A DNA stretch of 64,000 nucleotides, taken from assembly GCF_003955685.1 (NCBI RefSeq), contig NZ_RXHJ01000014.1, forward strand, positions 1 to 64,000. The letters are read 5' to 3'. Within the stretch, counting starts at the first letter, position 1. The number at the start of each line of letters is the position of its first letter. The position numbers and the translations under genes were made by a program. Source of the stretch: Corynebacterium hylobatis (lineage in GTDB: Bacteria; Actinomycetota; Actinomycetes; Mycobacteriales; Mycobacteriaceae). Under the pieces are notes generated by a model, which was not told the origin of the DNA, ran no database searches, and was given only the letters and a program-made list of their open reading frames with translations. Of this stretch, positions 37,207 to 48,504 are shown one piece after another.

Positions 37207-37441
37207 TCACCGATGTGCCCTCAGTAAGCGCTTGATATCGGTCTCGGGCACCGTCAGGGAGTCGACACCGGCGGCCATCCCGGTGATCAGGGTGGTGATC
37301 TTCGCCCCGGCATGGACACCCTTGTCGCCTGCGACGGTCATCCGGTGCTGGGCCAGGGCAGTCAGCCCGGCTTCGTCGGCCAGGCGCATGGCCGGGACCA
37401 GTCGGGGGGGTTGACACGAGGGTGGGGTCATCGAAGGACAT
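37207..37441 (-). pseudogene. frameshifted, truncated transposase (IS1380-like N-terminus)
   Basis: Frame one begins MSFDDPTLVSTPP. After a run of seven C (minus strand) the similarity continues in another frame as RLVPAMRLADEAGLTAL...AGAKITTLITGMAAGVDSL. Joined, this matches the N-terminus of IS1380-type transposases (FDDP-LVS-AGLVPVMRLAE-GL...GK-TS--AGMAAGADS). The catalytic part is absent. It lies about 150 bases upstream of gyrA, so it is a dead relic of an insertion beside the gyrase genes. Confidence 0.7.
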
Positions 37442-38002
37442 GGATGGTGCTGTGTGAGTGTGGGATACGTGTACCTGTGAGATGCCCTCCTGGATGGGTG
37501 ATACAGACCTTCGGCAAGTCGTGTCATCCCAGTTCGGAAGGGTATTTCTCTTTTTCCCGCGCCGCTAAACCCGAATCACATCGGCAAATCCAGGCTAAGC
37601 AGCAAACTTGACTTTAGGCCACTGCAACACCCTCAAAATCGTCCCGCGCTTTCACATGAGGCGGTTTTTGATTCCCAGCTGCTCTTCCCTTTCAGGAGAA
37701 ATCGCAGTCGGGCATCCGACCCGCTGGTGAGCAGGAAATGTCCCCCATCCACCCCATGCCGTCACCGGTAGTCGATGAAATTTTTCGCTGCTCAGAGACG
37801 ATTGATTCCACGCGAAACTACCTTCACTCTCATCGTCGGAGGCATCCGGACCGAAGTCCAGTACCGCCCCGCCCCGCTGTCAGATCCGCCGAACGGGATT
37901 CCCCACCAGAGCCAGTGAGATACTCGATCAGAACACCCCGAAACTGCTCCGCAATCATTCGACGGACAGTTTCCGGCAGTTGTGCTCTGGTACCAATGAA
38001 TC
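37442..38002. other. intergenic, no gene seen
   Basis: The 560 bases hold no convincing gene. The part next to 37441 probably includes degraded insertion-sequence material. TACCAAT at 37991-37997, just before the antitoxin-like gene, is a weak -10 candidate. Confidence 0.4.
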
Positions 38003-38215
38003 ATGGCCATGACCCTTCGACTCACCCCGGATCAGGATCGCGCCCTCATCCTCCTCGCCGAGGCACAGGGTTCCAGCAAACATGAGGCCGCGGTCCGCGC
38101 CATCATGGCGGCGGCGAACCGACTACTCAACGACGCTGCCGTGGCTGAGCTTGCCCGGGATATCATACCCGGCCAAGCCGCCCTAGAAGCCCGGATCCGG
38201 CAGGCTCGCCCGTGA
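38003..38215 (+). CDS. antitoxin-like protein of a Fic/Doc-type pair
   Basis: The 70-residue protein begins MTLRLTPDQDRALILLAEAQGSSKHEAAVRAI, a ribbon-helix-helix-like DNA-binding start seen in antitoxins paired with Fic/Doc toxins in actinobacteria, followed by a tail that may wrap the toxin (VAELARDIIPG). The stop overlaps the next start (GTGA), the coupling typical of toxin-antitoxin pairs. A second ATG two codons in is the alternative start. Confidence 0.6.
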   Translation: MAMTLRLTPDQDRALILLAEAQGSSKHEAAVRAIMAAANRLLNDAAVAELARDIIPGQAALEARIRQARP

Positions 38216-38478
38216 CCCCGCCGCTCGCCGCGGAACAACTGCTGCTGATTGCCGACCAATTCTGCAGAACCCACCAGGTACAGATCCGCGATTTCAGTGG
38301 TCTCGTCGCAGCAGCGGCCGTGCCGGGAGCCCGGATCGACGGCGTCCCCGTCCATGGGGATCCTTATGCCGCGGGTGAAGCCCTGGCAGTTGCAGTGACG
38401 CGTCTGGAGCCTCTCAGCAAGCTCAACAAGGAATTCGGTGCCGCCTGCCGGGACATATACCACCGTCTCGCCAGCTGA
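38212..38478 (+). CDS. degenerate Fic/Doc-like toxin (catalytic motif lost)
   Basis: The 88-residue protein aligns with the N-terminal part of Doc-type proteins: LTAEQLL-like LAAEQLLLIADQF, VQIRDFSGLVAAAAVPGARIDG and DPYAAGEALAVAVTRL. Where Fic/Doc proteins have HPLVDGNKR the sequence reads EPLSKLNKE, so the catalytic His, the acidic residue and the final Arg are all gone, and the protein stops soon after. It cannot be an active Fic enzyme as read. It may be a decayed toxin or a repurposed partner of the antitoxin. Family call moderate. Confidence 0.55.
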   Translation: MTPPLAAEQLLLIADQFCRTHQVQIRDFSGLVAAAAVPGARIDGVPVHGDPYAAGEALAVAVTRLEPLSKLNKEFGAACRDIYHRLAS

Positions 38479-38784
38479 ATCATCCCCTGCGCCCCGCTCC
38501 TCAACCATATACAGGGGTTTTCTTCCAGCTGATGGCAGAAGATCGGCGAGTTGAAGACGGCCGTCCGGATCCTGGACACCCCCGATAGGGGTCATGCACT
38601 GGCCTTTATGAGCCACTTCTTAAAGAATGCCTGCCATTCCTATGGCAGGTTCTTGTGATGTTGCATAACGTGATGCAAGCGGAAGGGTATCGGTTGTATT
38701 ACAGCTCGCTTCCGCCGTCACAACGTGTCCCACGTGTCGACGCGAAACTGCAGACCGACCACCTCCTACTTTGAAGGATTTTAC
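38479..38784. promoter_or_regulatory. upstream region of the sorted surface protein
   Basis: No gene is seen. A dyad TTGCAT-N6-ATGCAA at 38661-38678 lies about 107 bases upstream of the ATG and looks like an operator. A short CCTGCCA/TGGCAGG hairpin is at 38630-38649. TGTATT near 38694 is a -10 candidate. Confidence 0.4.
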
Positions 38785-39438
38785 ATGACCACGAAGCGTA
38801 TTTCCGCTCTCGTCGCCGGCGCAGCACTCGCCGCTTCCGTCGCAATTGCACCGCAGGCCATCGCCGGCGAGACCCACAAAGAAATCACCGGCGTCTCCTC
38901 CCACGATGACAGGGAAGACGACGCCTGCGAAAAGGACTCCTCGGGCAAGGTTGATGAGGATAAGTCCTGCGGGGGCGGCGTGGTCCCGGTCGGCGGCGGT
39001 TCCGGTCTCGGCCTGTCCGCTCTCGCGGGTTCCGCTCTCCTGAGCTCCGCCCCCCTCCTCAGTGCGGCTGCCTCGGCCGACCAGGTCGATCAGGACCCGG
39101 CTCCAGCCCAGTCGGCCACTCCCGAGCAGCCTGCCCAGGAGGCTGCACCAGTCGACGATCCGAAGGCCGTCGCACAGGCCCAGGCTGAGCACGTGGAGGA
39201 CCCGAAGGCTGTCGCACAGGCCCAGGCTGAGCACGCTGCCCCGGCACCGGTCGCCGAGAAGGGCGCTCCGGTCCACGCCGCTCCGGCACCGGTCCAGCAC
39301 GCTGCCCCGGCACCGGTCGCTCAGCCGCAGCAGCTGGCCAACACCGGCGTTGAGAGCACACTGGTTGCCCTGGCCACCGGCCTGCTGGCCGCCGCTGCCG
39401 GTGCCGCGCTGCTGGTCCTGCGCCGCCGCGCTGCCTAA
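38785..39438 (+). CDS. LAxTG-type sortase-anchored surface protein
   Basis: The 217-residue protein has a signal peptide (MTTKRISALVAGAALAASVA, cleavage near AIA-GE), a short charged region with two cysteines, a Gly/Ser stretch, and a Pro-Ala-rich repeat stalk. The C-terminus has the sorting signal LANTG, a membrane helix and RRRAA. LAxTG rather than LPxTG is the form recognised by class E sortases, frequent in Corynebacterium. No sortase gene is in the window. The start follows GAAGGA. It may be a small cell-wall protein or adhesin-like stalk; the binding partner is unknown. Confidence 0.85.
   Translation: MTTKRISALVAGAALAASVAIAPQAIAGETHKEITGVSSHDDREDDACEKDSSGKVDEDKSCGGGVVPVGGGSGLGLSALAGSALLSSAPLLSAAASADQVDQDPAPAQSATPEQPAQEAAPVDDPKAVAQAQAEHVEDPKAVAQAQAEHAAPAPVAEKGAPVHAAPAPVQHAAPAPVAQPQQLANTGVESTLVALATGLLAAAAGAALLVLRRRAA
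39154..39234 (+). repeat. 39-bp tandem repeat in the surface-protein gene
   Basis: Two units (39154-39192 and 39196-39234) are separated by one codon and encode DDPKAVAQAQAEH and EDPKAVAQAQAEH; they differ at only a few bases. It is followed by HAAPAPV repeats. Copy number may vary between strains. Confidence 0.85.
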
Positions 39439-39471
39439 GTCAGTAACACATCCGGGCCCCATCCGGACCGA

Positions 39472-39506
39472 ACCGCTCTGCACCTCCCGGTGCGGGGCGG
39501 TTTTTT
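39472..39506 (+). terminator. rho-independent terminator of the surface-protein gene
   Basis: The stem ACCGC..TGCACC/GGTGC..GCGGT with a TCCC loop is followed by TTTTTT. Confidence 0.85.
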
Positions 39507-39702
39507 CGTGTGTGCTCCGTTGGCGGGAGACTTTGACCATGTGTAGAGTCGATAACGTTGTGGCTACAGTAAATCAAAGTTACTTATGTGACTGTGGTGG
39601 CTGTGGCGGAAGAGCCATAACACCGGAGCGATCACAGTCGTTGTCCCCACCCGGAAGAAAACCGGATGAGTTCAACCATGGTGATCGCTCTGCTTTTCCG
39701 CA

Positions 39703-39708
39703 GTAGGC
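39703..39708 (+). promoter_or_regulatory. -10 element for a leaderless transcript
   Basis: TAGGCT lies 8 bases before the ATG at 39717. There is no ribosome-binding site, so translation from a leaderless mRNA is likely. Confidence 0.45.
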
Positions 39709-39716
39709 TGGCAGAC

Positions 39717-40157
39717 ATGACTGATCTTTCCTCGCTTCTGACCGACAACAAACGCGACGCTGTCGTGGCTGACCTCGCTGCGCTGGCGGATGCGGCCGTC
39801 GGTAGGCAGTCGGGCATCTCCGGAACCGCCATCAAGGCTGCCGTGGCGGCCGCCAAGAAGATCGACGCGGACATCGTCGCCAAGGGGGTCAACCGGATGC
39901 TCCCCGACGTCCTGGGTGACCTCCAGCCGCACTGGCAGACCTTCCAGGAGGATGCGGAGCAGGACTTCGGTACCTTCCTCGCTGGTCGGAATGACGCGGT
40001 CGTCGATTCGCTCATGGCCGTCGCGGACCGCAACGCCGAATCCATCACCGTGGCACCTCTGGCCAAGGCCTACAACTCCCTGCGCGGCAAGGGGGCGAAG
40101 GTCATCGGACCGGAGATCCCCGAATTCGGCCGTATCCTGCAGAAACACATGTCCTAG
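39717..40157 (+). CDS. conserved helical protein, DUF6918-like
   Basis: The 146-residue soluble, helical protein begins MTDLSSLLTDNKRDAVVADLAALADAAV and contains SGISGTAIKAAVAAAKKI and VNRMLPDVLGDLQPHW. It resembles the actinobacterial DUF6918 group; no enzymatic motif is visible and the role is unknown. The start at 39717 is set by the -10 element 8 bases upstream; an in-frame ATG at 39666 would put the promoter inside the gene. It is followed 6 bases later by the phosphoesterase gene, probably in one operon. Confidence 0.65.
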   Translation: MTDLSSLLTDNKRDAVVADLAALADAAVGRQSGISGTAIKAAVAAAKKIDADIVAKGVNRMLPDVLGDLQPHWQTFQEDAEQDFGTFLAGRNDAVVDSLMAVADRNAESITVAPLAKAYNSLRGKGAKVIGPEIPEFGRILQKHMS

Positions 40158-40163
40158 GATTCC

Positions 40164-40799
40164 ATGTCCACGGTCCGGCTCGCGGTCTTCGCTGACCTCC
40201 ACCTGGGCAGGCCCTCCGCCCCCGGTATGCGGTGGGCCTGTGAGTCGCTGGCCGGGGCCGTGGAAAACCAGCCGGACGTCGTCGTATTCACCGGGGACCT
40301 GGTGGACAAGAAGAAGGCCACGCGTACCGATCTGGACGACGGCGCAGACCTGTTCCGCCACATCACGCAGGAGCTGAAGCTCCCCCTGGTCCATGTGTGG
40401 GGAAACCACGACGTCGGCTCGGGACTACTTCCCCACTTCCCCGAAATGCCCGGCGTCCACCGCCCCCGGGGTGCGGGAATCGAGGAGATCCGGGTGCCCG
40501 GCGTGCCGCTGGTCTTCCACGCGGTCAATGTCGTGCAGGACCCGGATCCCCGCGACCTGCTCAAGGACCTGCCACAGGTACAGGAGGCGGGGCATATCGG
40601 TGTCCTGCACACGGAGGTCGAGGGGCAGTACACCAACAATCCGTGCCTGCCCACCACCCTGGAGCATCTGCTCTCCCGGGGCTACGGGGCATGCCTGCTG
40701 GGGCATGTGCACGCCCCCGTCGTGCTCAACGCCTCCCCCTTCATCGGATGGCCGGGCATGGGCCGGATGCTCGAAATCGAGGTCCCGGCCCTGCCCTGA
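40164..40799 (+). CDS. calcineurin-like metallophosphoesterase
   Basis: The 211-residue protein has the full dinuclear-metal motif set: FADLHLG (D-x-H), VVFTGDLVD (GD), VWGNHDVG (GNHD), VLHTEVEG (H) and LLGHVHAP (GHxH). It should hydrolyse phosphoesters; the substrate (nucleotide, protein or nucleic acid) cannot be read from sequence. No signal peptide. It ends 6 bases before the convergent gyrB stop, with no hairpin between. Confidence 0.9.
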   Translation: MSTVRLAVFADLHLGRPSAPGMRWACESLAGAVENQPDVVVFTGDLVDKKKATRTDLDDGADLFRHITQELKLPLVHVWGNHDVGSGLLPHFPEMPGVHRPRGAGIEEIRVPGVPLVFHAVNVVQDPDPRDLLKDLPQVQEAGHIGVLHTEVEGQYTNNPCLPTTLEHLLSRGYGACLLGHVHAPVVLNASPFIGWPGMGRMLEIEVPALP

Positions 40800-40805
40800 A
40801 CCTGC

Positions 40806-42944
<2,139 letters not shown>

Positions 42945-43025
42945 TCACTCGCGGCGGAGGGGCGTTCTCGTGCGTTTTCGGACGGTTGCTGTATCAGGAA
43001 AACTCTGCCCGCCCATTTTTGAGCC

Positions 43026-43550
43026 CTATCCGTAGGTGTCCCGCGGGCCGCGGCCCTTCACGTGCAGCGGCCCTTTGCGCCAGCTCGGCGCCCGCGGCCC
43101 GAAGATCTTCAGTTCCACGATGATGTTCGGCCCTACTTTTTCGGCGATGACCTGCAGAATCTGTCTCTGCATCATCCGCAGGTTCGTGGCCCAGGCCGTG
43201 GAGTCGCAGATGATGAACAACTTCTTGTCCTTGATCATCTCCACGCGCGTGTGCTGCGCGATCTTCTCCCCCACCAGCTCATCCCAGTGGCCGAATACCC
43301 AGCCGCCGGCGATGTCCTTCTCCCAGCCGCGTTTCGAGAACTCATCACCGAGTACCGCACCGATCGAATCGACGTCGAGGGGGCGGCGCCGGCGTCGTCC
43401 GTCGCGCCCCGTGGGTCGGCCGATCCGGGGCGGCAGCCCCCTGCTTCTCGACGCCGCCTTCCGGGGCGGGAGCGGCGTGCTGCCACGCTTCTTCGCCGCC
43501 TCCTGCATGGCCTCGAAGGCGGCCTTCACCGGGTCCGGCTGCTCACTCAT
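43026..43550 (-). CDS. DUF721 (DciA-like) protein
   Basis: The 174-residue protein has a basic, disordered N-terminal part (RKAASRSRG...GRDGRRRRR) and a C-terminal DUF721 domain ([44 protein letters not shown]). DUF721 proteins include DciA, the helicase loader or operator that replaces DnaC in most bacteria, so it probably helps load DnaB at oriC. The start at 43550 overlaps the recF stop by 8 bases. Confidence 0.85.
   Translation of the reverse strand: MSEQPDPVKAAFEAMQEAAKKRGSTPLPPRKAASRSRGLPPRIGRPTGRDGRRRRRPLDVDSIGAVLGDEFSKRGWEKDIAGGWVFGHWDELVGEKIAQHTRVEMIKDKKLFIICDSTAWATNLRMMQRQILQVIAEKVGPNIIVELKIFGPRAPSWRKGPLHVKGRGPRDTYG
43443..43455 (+). repeat. dispersed 13-mer GCTTCTCGACGCC
   Basis: Exact copy, antisense inside the DUF721 gene. 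Confidence 0.8.
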
Positions 43551-44724
43551 CGGCCTGCTCCAGGACGCTGATGCGTCCCTCCCCGGCATCCTGTACGGCG
43601 ACGGTGTAGCGGGTGACTGGCGCGTCGATAAGCTCCGTGAGATTCCCCGGCAGATCCCCGTCCACCGCGGCGGTGATGAGCACCTGCTCCGCATCCGCGG
43701 CCAACTCCACGAGTTTCTCCCGGCGGCGGGCATCCAGCTCGGCGAACACGTCATCGAGGATGAGCACCGGGTCCGATCCGTCCCGGCGCAGCAGTGTGAA
43801 CTCCGCCAGTCGCAGGGAGATGGCGTACGACCAGGTCTCGCCGTGGGAGGCGAAACCTTTGGCGGGTTGCTCCCCCAGGTCCAGCAGCAGGTCATCGCGG
43901 TGTGGGCCCACCAGCGACATGCCGCGGTCGACCTCCCGCTGGCGGGTACGCCCCAATTCAGCGAGCATCTCCGCCTCGAGGACATCCACATCCCGGCTCT
44001 CGGCCGTCACCGTCGAGCGGTAGCCCACCCGGGCTGGACGGGACTCCGGGGCGATGCCGGTATAGGCCCCGGCGATCAGTTCCCCCAGTTCATCGACCAG
44101 GTTCAGGCGCGCCGCCAGCACCTGGGCACCGAGGGCGGCGAGCTGGCCGTCCCACACGTCGAGGGTGGCCAGCGCGCTCGCCCCGTCGCTGTCGCGATAG
44201 CCGCGGCGCAACGAACCACCGGCAGTCTTCAACAGGGCGTTGCGCTGGCGCAGCACCTTGTCGTAGTCGGCCTTGACGCCGGCCAGCCGGGTGCTGCGGG
44301 TGGCGATGATGTCATCCAGGTAGCGGCGGCGCTCCGCCGGCTCCCCCTTGATCAGCGCGAGGTCCTCGGGGGCGAATAACACGGAACGGACCACACCCAG
44401 CAGCTCACGGGGAGAATTCAGCCGGGTCCGGTTGATCTGCGCCTGGTTTGCGGCGTGCGGTTTGATCAGCAGGTGGGCGGTCAGCTCCCGCCCCTGATTC
44501 ACGGCCGTCACGGAGATCCGGGCGTTCTGAGCCCCGGCACGCACCAGCGGCGCATCGTGTGAGACACGGTGGGAGGCGAGGTGTGCTGTGTAGCCCACGG
44601 CCTCGACGATGTTGGTCTTGCCGAAGCCGTTGCGTCCCACGAACAGCGTGATCCCCGGCCCGAGGCTGAGGTTCAGCTGCGACCAGCTGCGGAAATCCCG
44701 CAGGTCAAGCGTCCTGATGTAGAT
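43543..44724 (-). CDS. recF: RecF, DNA replication/repair ATPase, apparent ATC start
   Basis: The protein is 393 residues if it starts at 44724. It has the SMC-like ATPase: N-terminal strand [14 protein letters not shown], Walker [10 protein letters not shown] and the Walker [12 protein letters not shown]. RecF helps load RecA at gaps through RecO and RecR. Where homologues begin MYIR... the codon is ATC. GGAGG lies 9 bases upstream, and an in-frame TGA stands two codons before it. The first standard start (GTG 44640) would remove the first beta strands. It lies 27 bases after dnaN. Confidence 0.9.
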   Translation of the reverse strand: MYIRTLDLRDFRSWSQLNLSLGPGITLFVGRNGFGKTNIVEAVGYTAHLASHRVSHDAPLVRAGAQNARISVTAVNQGRELTAHLLIKPHAANQAQINRTRLNSPRELLGVVRSVLFAPEDLALIKGEPAERRRYLDDIIATRSTRLAGVKADYDKVLRQRNALLKTAGGSLRRGYRDSDGASALATLDVWDGQLAALGAQVLAARLNLVDELGELIAGAYTGIAPESRPARVGYRSTVTAESRDVDVLEAEMLAELGRTRQREVDRGMSLVGPHRDDLLLDLGEQPAKGFASHGETWSYAISLRLAEFTLLRRDGSDPVLILDDVFAELDARRREKLVELAADAEQVLITAAVDGDLPGNLTELIDAPVTRYTVAVQDAGEGRISVLEQADE

Positions 44725-44751
44725 GTGCCCTCACCTCCCGGACGAGCCCGG

Positions 44752-45939
44752 CTATCCCGGCAGACGAACAGGCATGAGCAGGTAGGTGAAGTCCGTCTCG
44801 GGCGTCGGGAAGATGCCGTCAGTATCCGCCTCGGGCAGCTCCGACGGCTCCGGAATGAGGATCGCCGGACGGGAGGGCTCGGTGAAACCGAAGACCACCC
44901 GGTCAGTGCTGATCACGGACAGCCCGTCACGCAGGTAGGTCGGGTTGAAGGCGATGACCAGCTCATCGCGGCCCGTGAACCCACAGGGCAGACGCTCCTC
45001 GGCGTGGCCGGACTCCATGCCACCTGCAGTGAGGATGAGCTCCCCCTCGTTGAACTGCATGCGGATCTGCGCGTTGCGTTCGGTGACCAGACTGACGCGG
45101 CGGATGGCCTCCTGCAGCGGGGCGATCTCCACGGTGGCCATCGACGTGTGCGTCTTCGGCAGCAGCGGCTGGATGTTCGGGAAATCAGCGTCGAGCATGC
45201 GGGCGGTGGTCTCCCGGCTCTCGGTGTGGATGCCGAACAGGCCGGCAGCAGCAAGCTGCTCACCGGTGCCCACCGCGATCTCCACCGGATCGGAGACGTG
45301 GGTGTCCAGGGTCCGGGCGTTATCGAGCAGTGTCTTGGCCGGGATGAGCAGCTTGGTCTCCACGTCCGGAGCCACCGGGTTCCACTCGAAGGTGCGCAGC
45401 GCCAGACGGAAACGATCCGTGGCCGCGAGCTTGACCTGCGCACCGGAGATCTCCATGTGTACGCCGGTGAGCATGGGCAGGGTGTCGTCCTTGCCTGCGG
45501 CGGTGGCCACCTGGGTGACTGCCTCGGAGAACAACGCCGGGTCGATGGTGCCGGTGACCTCGGGGAGGTTCGGGATCTGCGGGTAGTCGTCCAGCGGGAT
45601 CAGCGGCAGCTCGAAACGCGAGGAACCACAGGAAAGCAGCGCCTTGCTGCCGTCGACGCGCAGCTCGACGGGCTTGTTGGGCAGAGTGTTCACGATCTCC
45701 GCGATGAGTTTGCCGGCCACCGCGATGCGTCCGGGCTCCCCGATCTCTGCGGCGATGCGCACCCGGGTGGAGACCTCGTAGTCGAAGCCGGCGAACTCCA
45801 GGCCGCTGTCATCTGCGGTGATGAGCATGGCGCGCAGCACCGGTTGGGTCACCTTGGTTGGCAGGCTCCTGGCCACCCACGCGACGGCGTGGGCCAGGTC
45901 ATCCCTGGCCACCCGGAACGACACTGCTTGTGACTCCAT
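44752..45939 (-). CDS. dnaN: DNA polymerase III beta sliding clamp
   Basis: The 395-residue clamp has three repeated domains and the C-terminal YLLMPVRLPG that binds clamp partners. It encircles DNA and tethers the polymerase. The start at 45939 (MESQAVSFRVARDDLAHAV) has GAGGAG 9 bases upstream; a longer frame to 46014 has no family match. It is preceded by the origin region shared with dnaA. Confidence 0.96.
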   Translation of the reverse strand: MESQAVSFRVARDDLAHAVAWVARSLPTKVTQPVLRAMLITADDSGLEFAGFDYEVSTRVRIAAEIGEPGRIAVAGKLIAEIVNTLPNKPVELRVDGSKALLSCGSSRFELPLIPLDDYPQIPNLPEVTGTIDPALFSEAVTQVATAAGKDDTLPMLTGVHMEISGAQVKLAATDRFRLALRTFEWNPVAPDVETKLLIPAKTLLDNARTLDTHVSDPVEIAVGTGEQLAAAGLFGIHTESRETTARMLDADFPNIQPLLPKTHTSMATVEIAPLQEAIRRVSLVTERNAQIRMQFNEGELILTAGGMESGHAEERLPCGFTGRDELVIAFNPTYLRDGLSVISTDRVVFGFTEPSRPAILIPEPSELPEADTDGIFPTPETDFTYLLMPVRLPG

Positions 45940-46119
45940 GCTTTCGGGCTCCTCGAAATACTTGTGGTCCCCCGACACGGAAGGAACGGGCGGACCGGAA
46001 ACAACAGACTCCAACGTACCCCACGGTCCGGAGAGTCGAAATCCTGTAATTCCAGGAATTCCCTCCGCACCGCGCTCGCCGAGCGCAGATCCGGACCATT
46101 CTCCCCACCTCCCCTTTCT

Positions 46120-46440
46120 TCTCTAGTAATTACAAGTTTTAAAGAGAGTAAGAACAATAGGTCCTGTGCAACCTGTGGATGGCACCGTGAATCCCAAGGT
46201 AGCCGCTTGGATCGAGCCTGTGATTCAGGGTGTGGATAACCTGTGGACAACTCCGGGCGATTGTGGATAAGTTATCCACAGGCAGACTTGTCCACAATTG
46301 CTCCACATGCGATCCACCGCTTCTCAACAGCGGAAACGTAGTTATCCACAGGTCCGGCAGTAAGGGTGTCCCCAGTCACACTATGACGAATATCTCTGAA
46401 GTACAAACATGTAATTACACAGCTGTGGAGAGGGTTGTGG
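46120..46440. promoter_or_regulatory. oriC: oriC, dnaA-dnaN segment
   Basis: Perfect TTATCCACA boxes are at 46231-46239 (-), 46262-46270 (-), 46272-46280 (+) and 46342-46350 (+). TTGTCCACA forms are at 46242-46250 (-) and 46288-46296 (+). An AT-rich stretch at 46120-46165 is a candidate duplex-unwinding element. It lies between dnaA and dnaN, the usual place of oriC in actinobacteria, and also holds the dnaN promoter. Confidence 0.85.
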
Positions 46441-46472
46441 ATTGCCGGAACTGCCTTGGGTGAATGCCAGAA

Positions 46473-46515
46473 ACCCCTGGTGGCGCCGGTGTTCTGCACC
46501 AACGTCACCAGGGGT
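46473..46515 (-). terminator. hairpin after dnaA
   Basis: The stem ACCCCTGGTGGC with GTCACCAGGGGT has a central GCACC loop region, about 24 bases past the dnaA stop. No clear T-run follows. Confidence 0.6.
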
Positions 46516-46538
46516 GGGCGTCGAGAAGTGGCGTACCG

Positions 46539-48152
46539 TCAGCCGCGGCCGCGGTTCTTGATCAACTGCGTCAACTGCTGGATCTCGTCGTAGACGTCAC
46601 GCTTCTCCGTCATCTCCTTACGGATCTTGCGGTCCGCGTACATCACCGTCGTGTGGTCCTTGCCACCGAACTCGTTGCCGATCTTCGGCAGGGAGAGATC
46701 CGTCAGTTCACGGCACAGGTACATCGCCAGCTGGCGGGCGTGTGCAACCGCACGCGTCTTGCCGGCACCGGTGAGGGTCTCCATCGTGATCCCGAAATAA
46801 TCGGAGGTGACTTCCATGATCGTGGAGGCCGTGATCTCCACATCCGCGGCATCAGGGAGGATGTCGCGCAGGGCGATCTCCGCCATCTCCTGGTTGATCG
46901 GCTCATTGATCAGCGAGGAGTAGGCGGAGACACGGATGAGCGCGCCCTCGAGCTCACGGATCGAGGACTCGAAACGTGAGGCGATCAGCTCAAGCACACT
47001 GCGGTCGACATGCGTGCCGTCCGCCTGGGCCTTTTTCTCCAGGATGGCGATGCGGGTCTCCAGATCCGGCGGCTGGACATCGGTGATCAACCCGCCCTCG
47101 AAACGCGTGCGCAGCCGGTCCTCGAGCGTTGTCAGCTGCTTCGGCGGCCGGTCCGAGGACAGGATGATCTGCTTGTCCGCCTGGTGCAGGGCGTTGAAGG
47201 TGTGGAAGAACTCCTCCTGGGTGCCCTCCTTGCCCTCCAGGAACTGGATGTCATCCACCATGAGGATGTCCAGATTCCGGTAGCGACGCTTGAAGGATTC
47301 CTGCCTGTCATCACGCACGGAGTTGATGTAGTCGTTTGTGAATTCCTCACTGGAGACGTACTTCACACGCAACCCCGGCTGCAGCACCTGAGCGTAGTTC
47401 CCGGCAGCGTGCAGCAGGTGGGTCTTGCCCAGTCCGGAACCACCCCAGATGAACAGCGGGTTGTAGGCGCGGGCGGGATTCTCCGCCACCGCAACTGCCG
47501 CACCGTTGGCGAAACGATTCGAGGAACCGATGACGAAATTCTCGAAGGTGTACTTCGGGTTCAGCGAACGCTCGCGGTTGGGGTCATGCGCCGGCGTCTC
47601 ACGCGGCAGACGCTGCCCCTGCTGATAGACGGGACCGGAGGGATCCCGGTGCTGCGGCACAGCCGGCGCATTCGTCGGGTACTGCGCGTAGGAGTGCGGA
47701 ACCGGGTCCTGGACCTGCTGCTGCATGGGGTACATCGGCGGGGCCGGCGGGTTGGTGTGGGTGGCCTCCCAACCGAGCTGGTGGTCCGCGATCCGCTGCT
47801 GGATTCCCCTGGCAGGAGGCTGGATCGGCGGTGGCGGTGGCGGAGGCGGGGTCGGCTGGGCGGCTTCCGGCTGGATGGATACAGCCAGGCTGCAGGGGCG
47901 GCCGGTGCGCTCGGAGAGCACCTTGACGATGTGCGGACCGAGGTCGTCCTCGATGACCTGCTTGGCCATGGCATGCGGGGTGGCCAGGACCGCGTAGCCG
48001 TCGACAAGCACAATCGGTTTCACCAGACCGAGGAAGGCACGTTGCTGGTGGGTGAAGGCGGGGATGTCGGAGTCGGGACGCTCCGACTGATCGAGTAATT
48101 CTGCCTTGATCGCCTGCCAGGTCTGGGCGAGTGACTGTTGCTCATCGGTCAC
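46539..48152 (-). CDS. dnaA: chromosomal replication initiator DnaA
   Basis: The 537-residue protein has domain I ([10 protein letters not shown]...), a long Pro/Gln-rich domain II (residues about 105-195), an AAA+ domain with [13 protein letters not shown] and [21 protein letters not shown], and the domain IV DNA-binding signature [14 protein letters not shown]. It binds TTATCCACA boxes and opens oriC. The start at GTG 48152 ([12 protein letters not shown]) follows AGGAG by 9 bases; a longer frame to 48290 lacks similarity. Boxes lie on both sides of the gene. Confidence 0.96.
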   Translation of the reverse strand: MTDEQQSLAQTWQAIKAELLDQSERPDSDIPAFTHQQRAFLGLVKPIVLVDGYAVLATPHAMAKQVIEDDLGPHIVKVLSERTGRPCSLAVSIQPEAAQPTPPPPPPPPIQPPARGIQQRIADHQLGWEATHTNPPAPPMYPMQQQVQDPVPHSYAQYPTNAPAVPQHRDPSGPVYQQGQRLPRETPAHDPNRERSLNPKYTFENFVIGSSNRFANGAAVAVAENPARAYNPLFIWGGSGLGKTHLLHAAGNYAQVLQPGLRVKYVSSEEFTNDYINSVRDDRQESFKRRYRNLDILMVDDIQFLEGKEGTQEEFFHTFNALHQADKQIILSSDRPPKQLTTLEDRLRTRFEGGLITDVQPPDLETRIAILEKKAQADGTHVDRSVLELIASRFESSIRELEGALIRVSAYSSLINEPINQEMAEIALRDILPDAADVEITASTIMEVTSDYFGITMETLTGAGKTRAVAHARQLAMYLCRELTDLSLPKIGNEFGGKDHTTVMYADRKIRKEMTEKRDVYDEIQQLTQLIKNRGRG

Positions 48153-48308
48153 CTGGTGTTGCTCCTTACATGGTTCGTCCGGTTCGCTCAGGCGCGGCCG
48201 GACTCCCCGGGGAAGGAGTCGGTGCTCTGCCAGTCGCTCACAGGATGACGCGGTATCGGTGGGGTCGGGCCGGGTATGGAGGTTGCGCACCGCATCTTTT
48301 CACAGACC

Positions 48309-48504
48309 TTGTCCCCAGGGGATTAGGGCCGTAACCTCGCTATCCACAGAGTTATCCACAGGTGTGGACAACTTCGGCCGACGAATCTCTCCACAGCTTA
48401 CTTCATTGCCTGTGGATAGTTCGATTCGCCGGAAAAAGTTCTCCCACCTGCGAGGATGGGGCCCCTCCGGAAAACTCTCAACTTTAAACCGACCGTTATC
48501 CACA
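48309..48504. promoter_or_regulatory. DnaA boxes upstream of dnaA (oriC/autoregulatory segment)
   Basis: Perfect boxes lie at 48352-48360 (+) and 48496-48504 (+), TTGTCCACA at 48363-48371 (-), and one-mismatch forms at 48309, 48340 and 48411. The block covers the dnaA promoter, so DnaA may repress itself and the block may take part in initiation. Confidence 0.8.
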
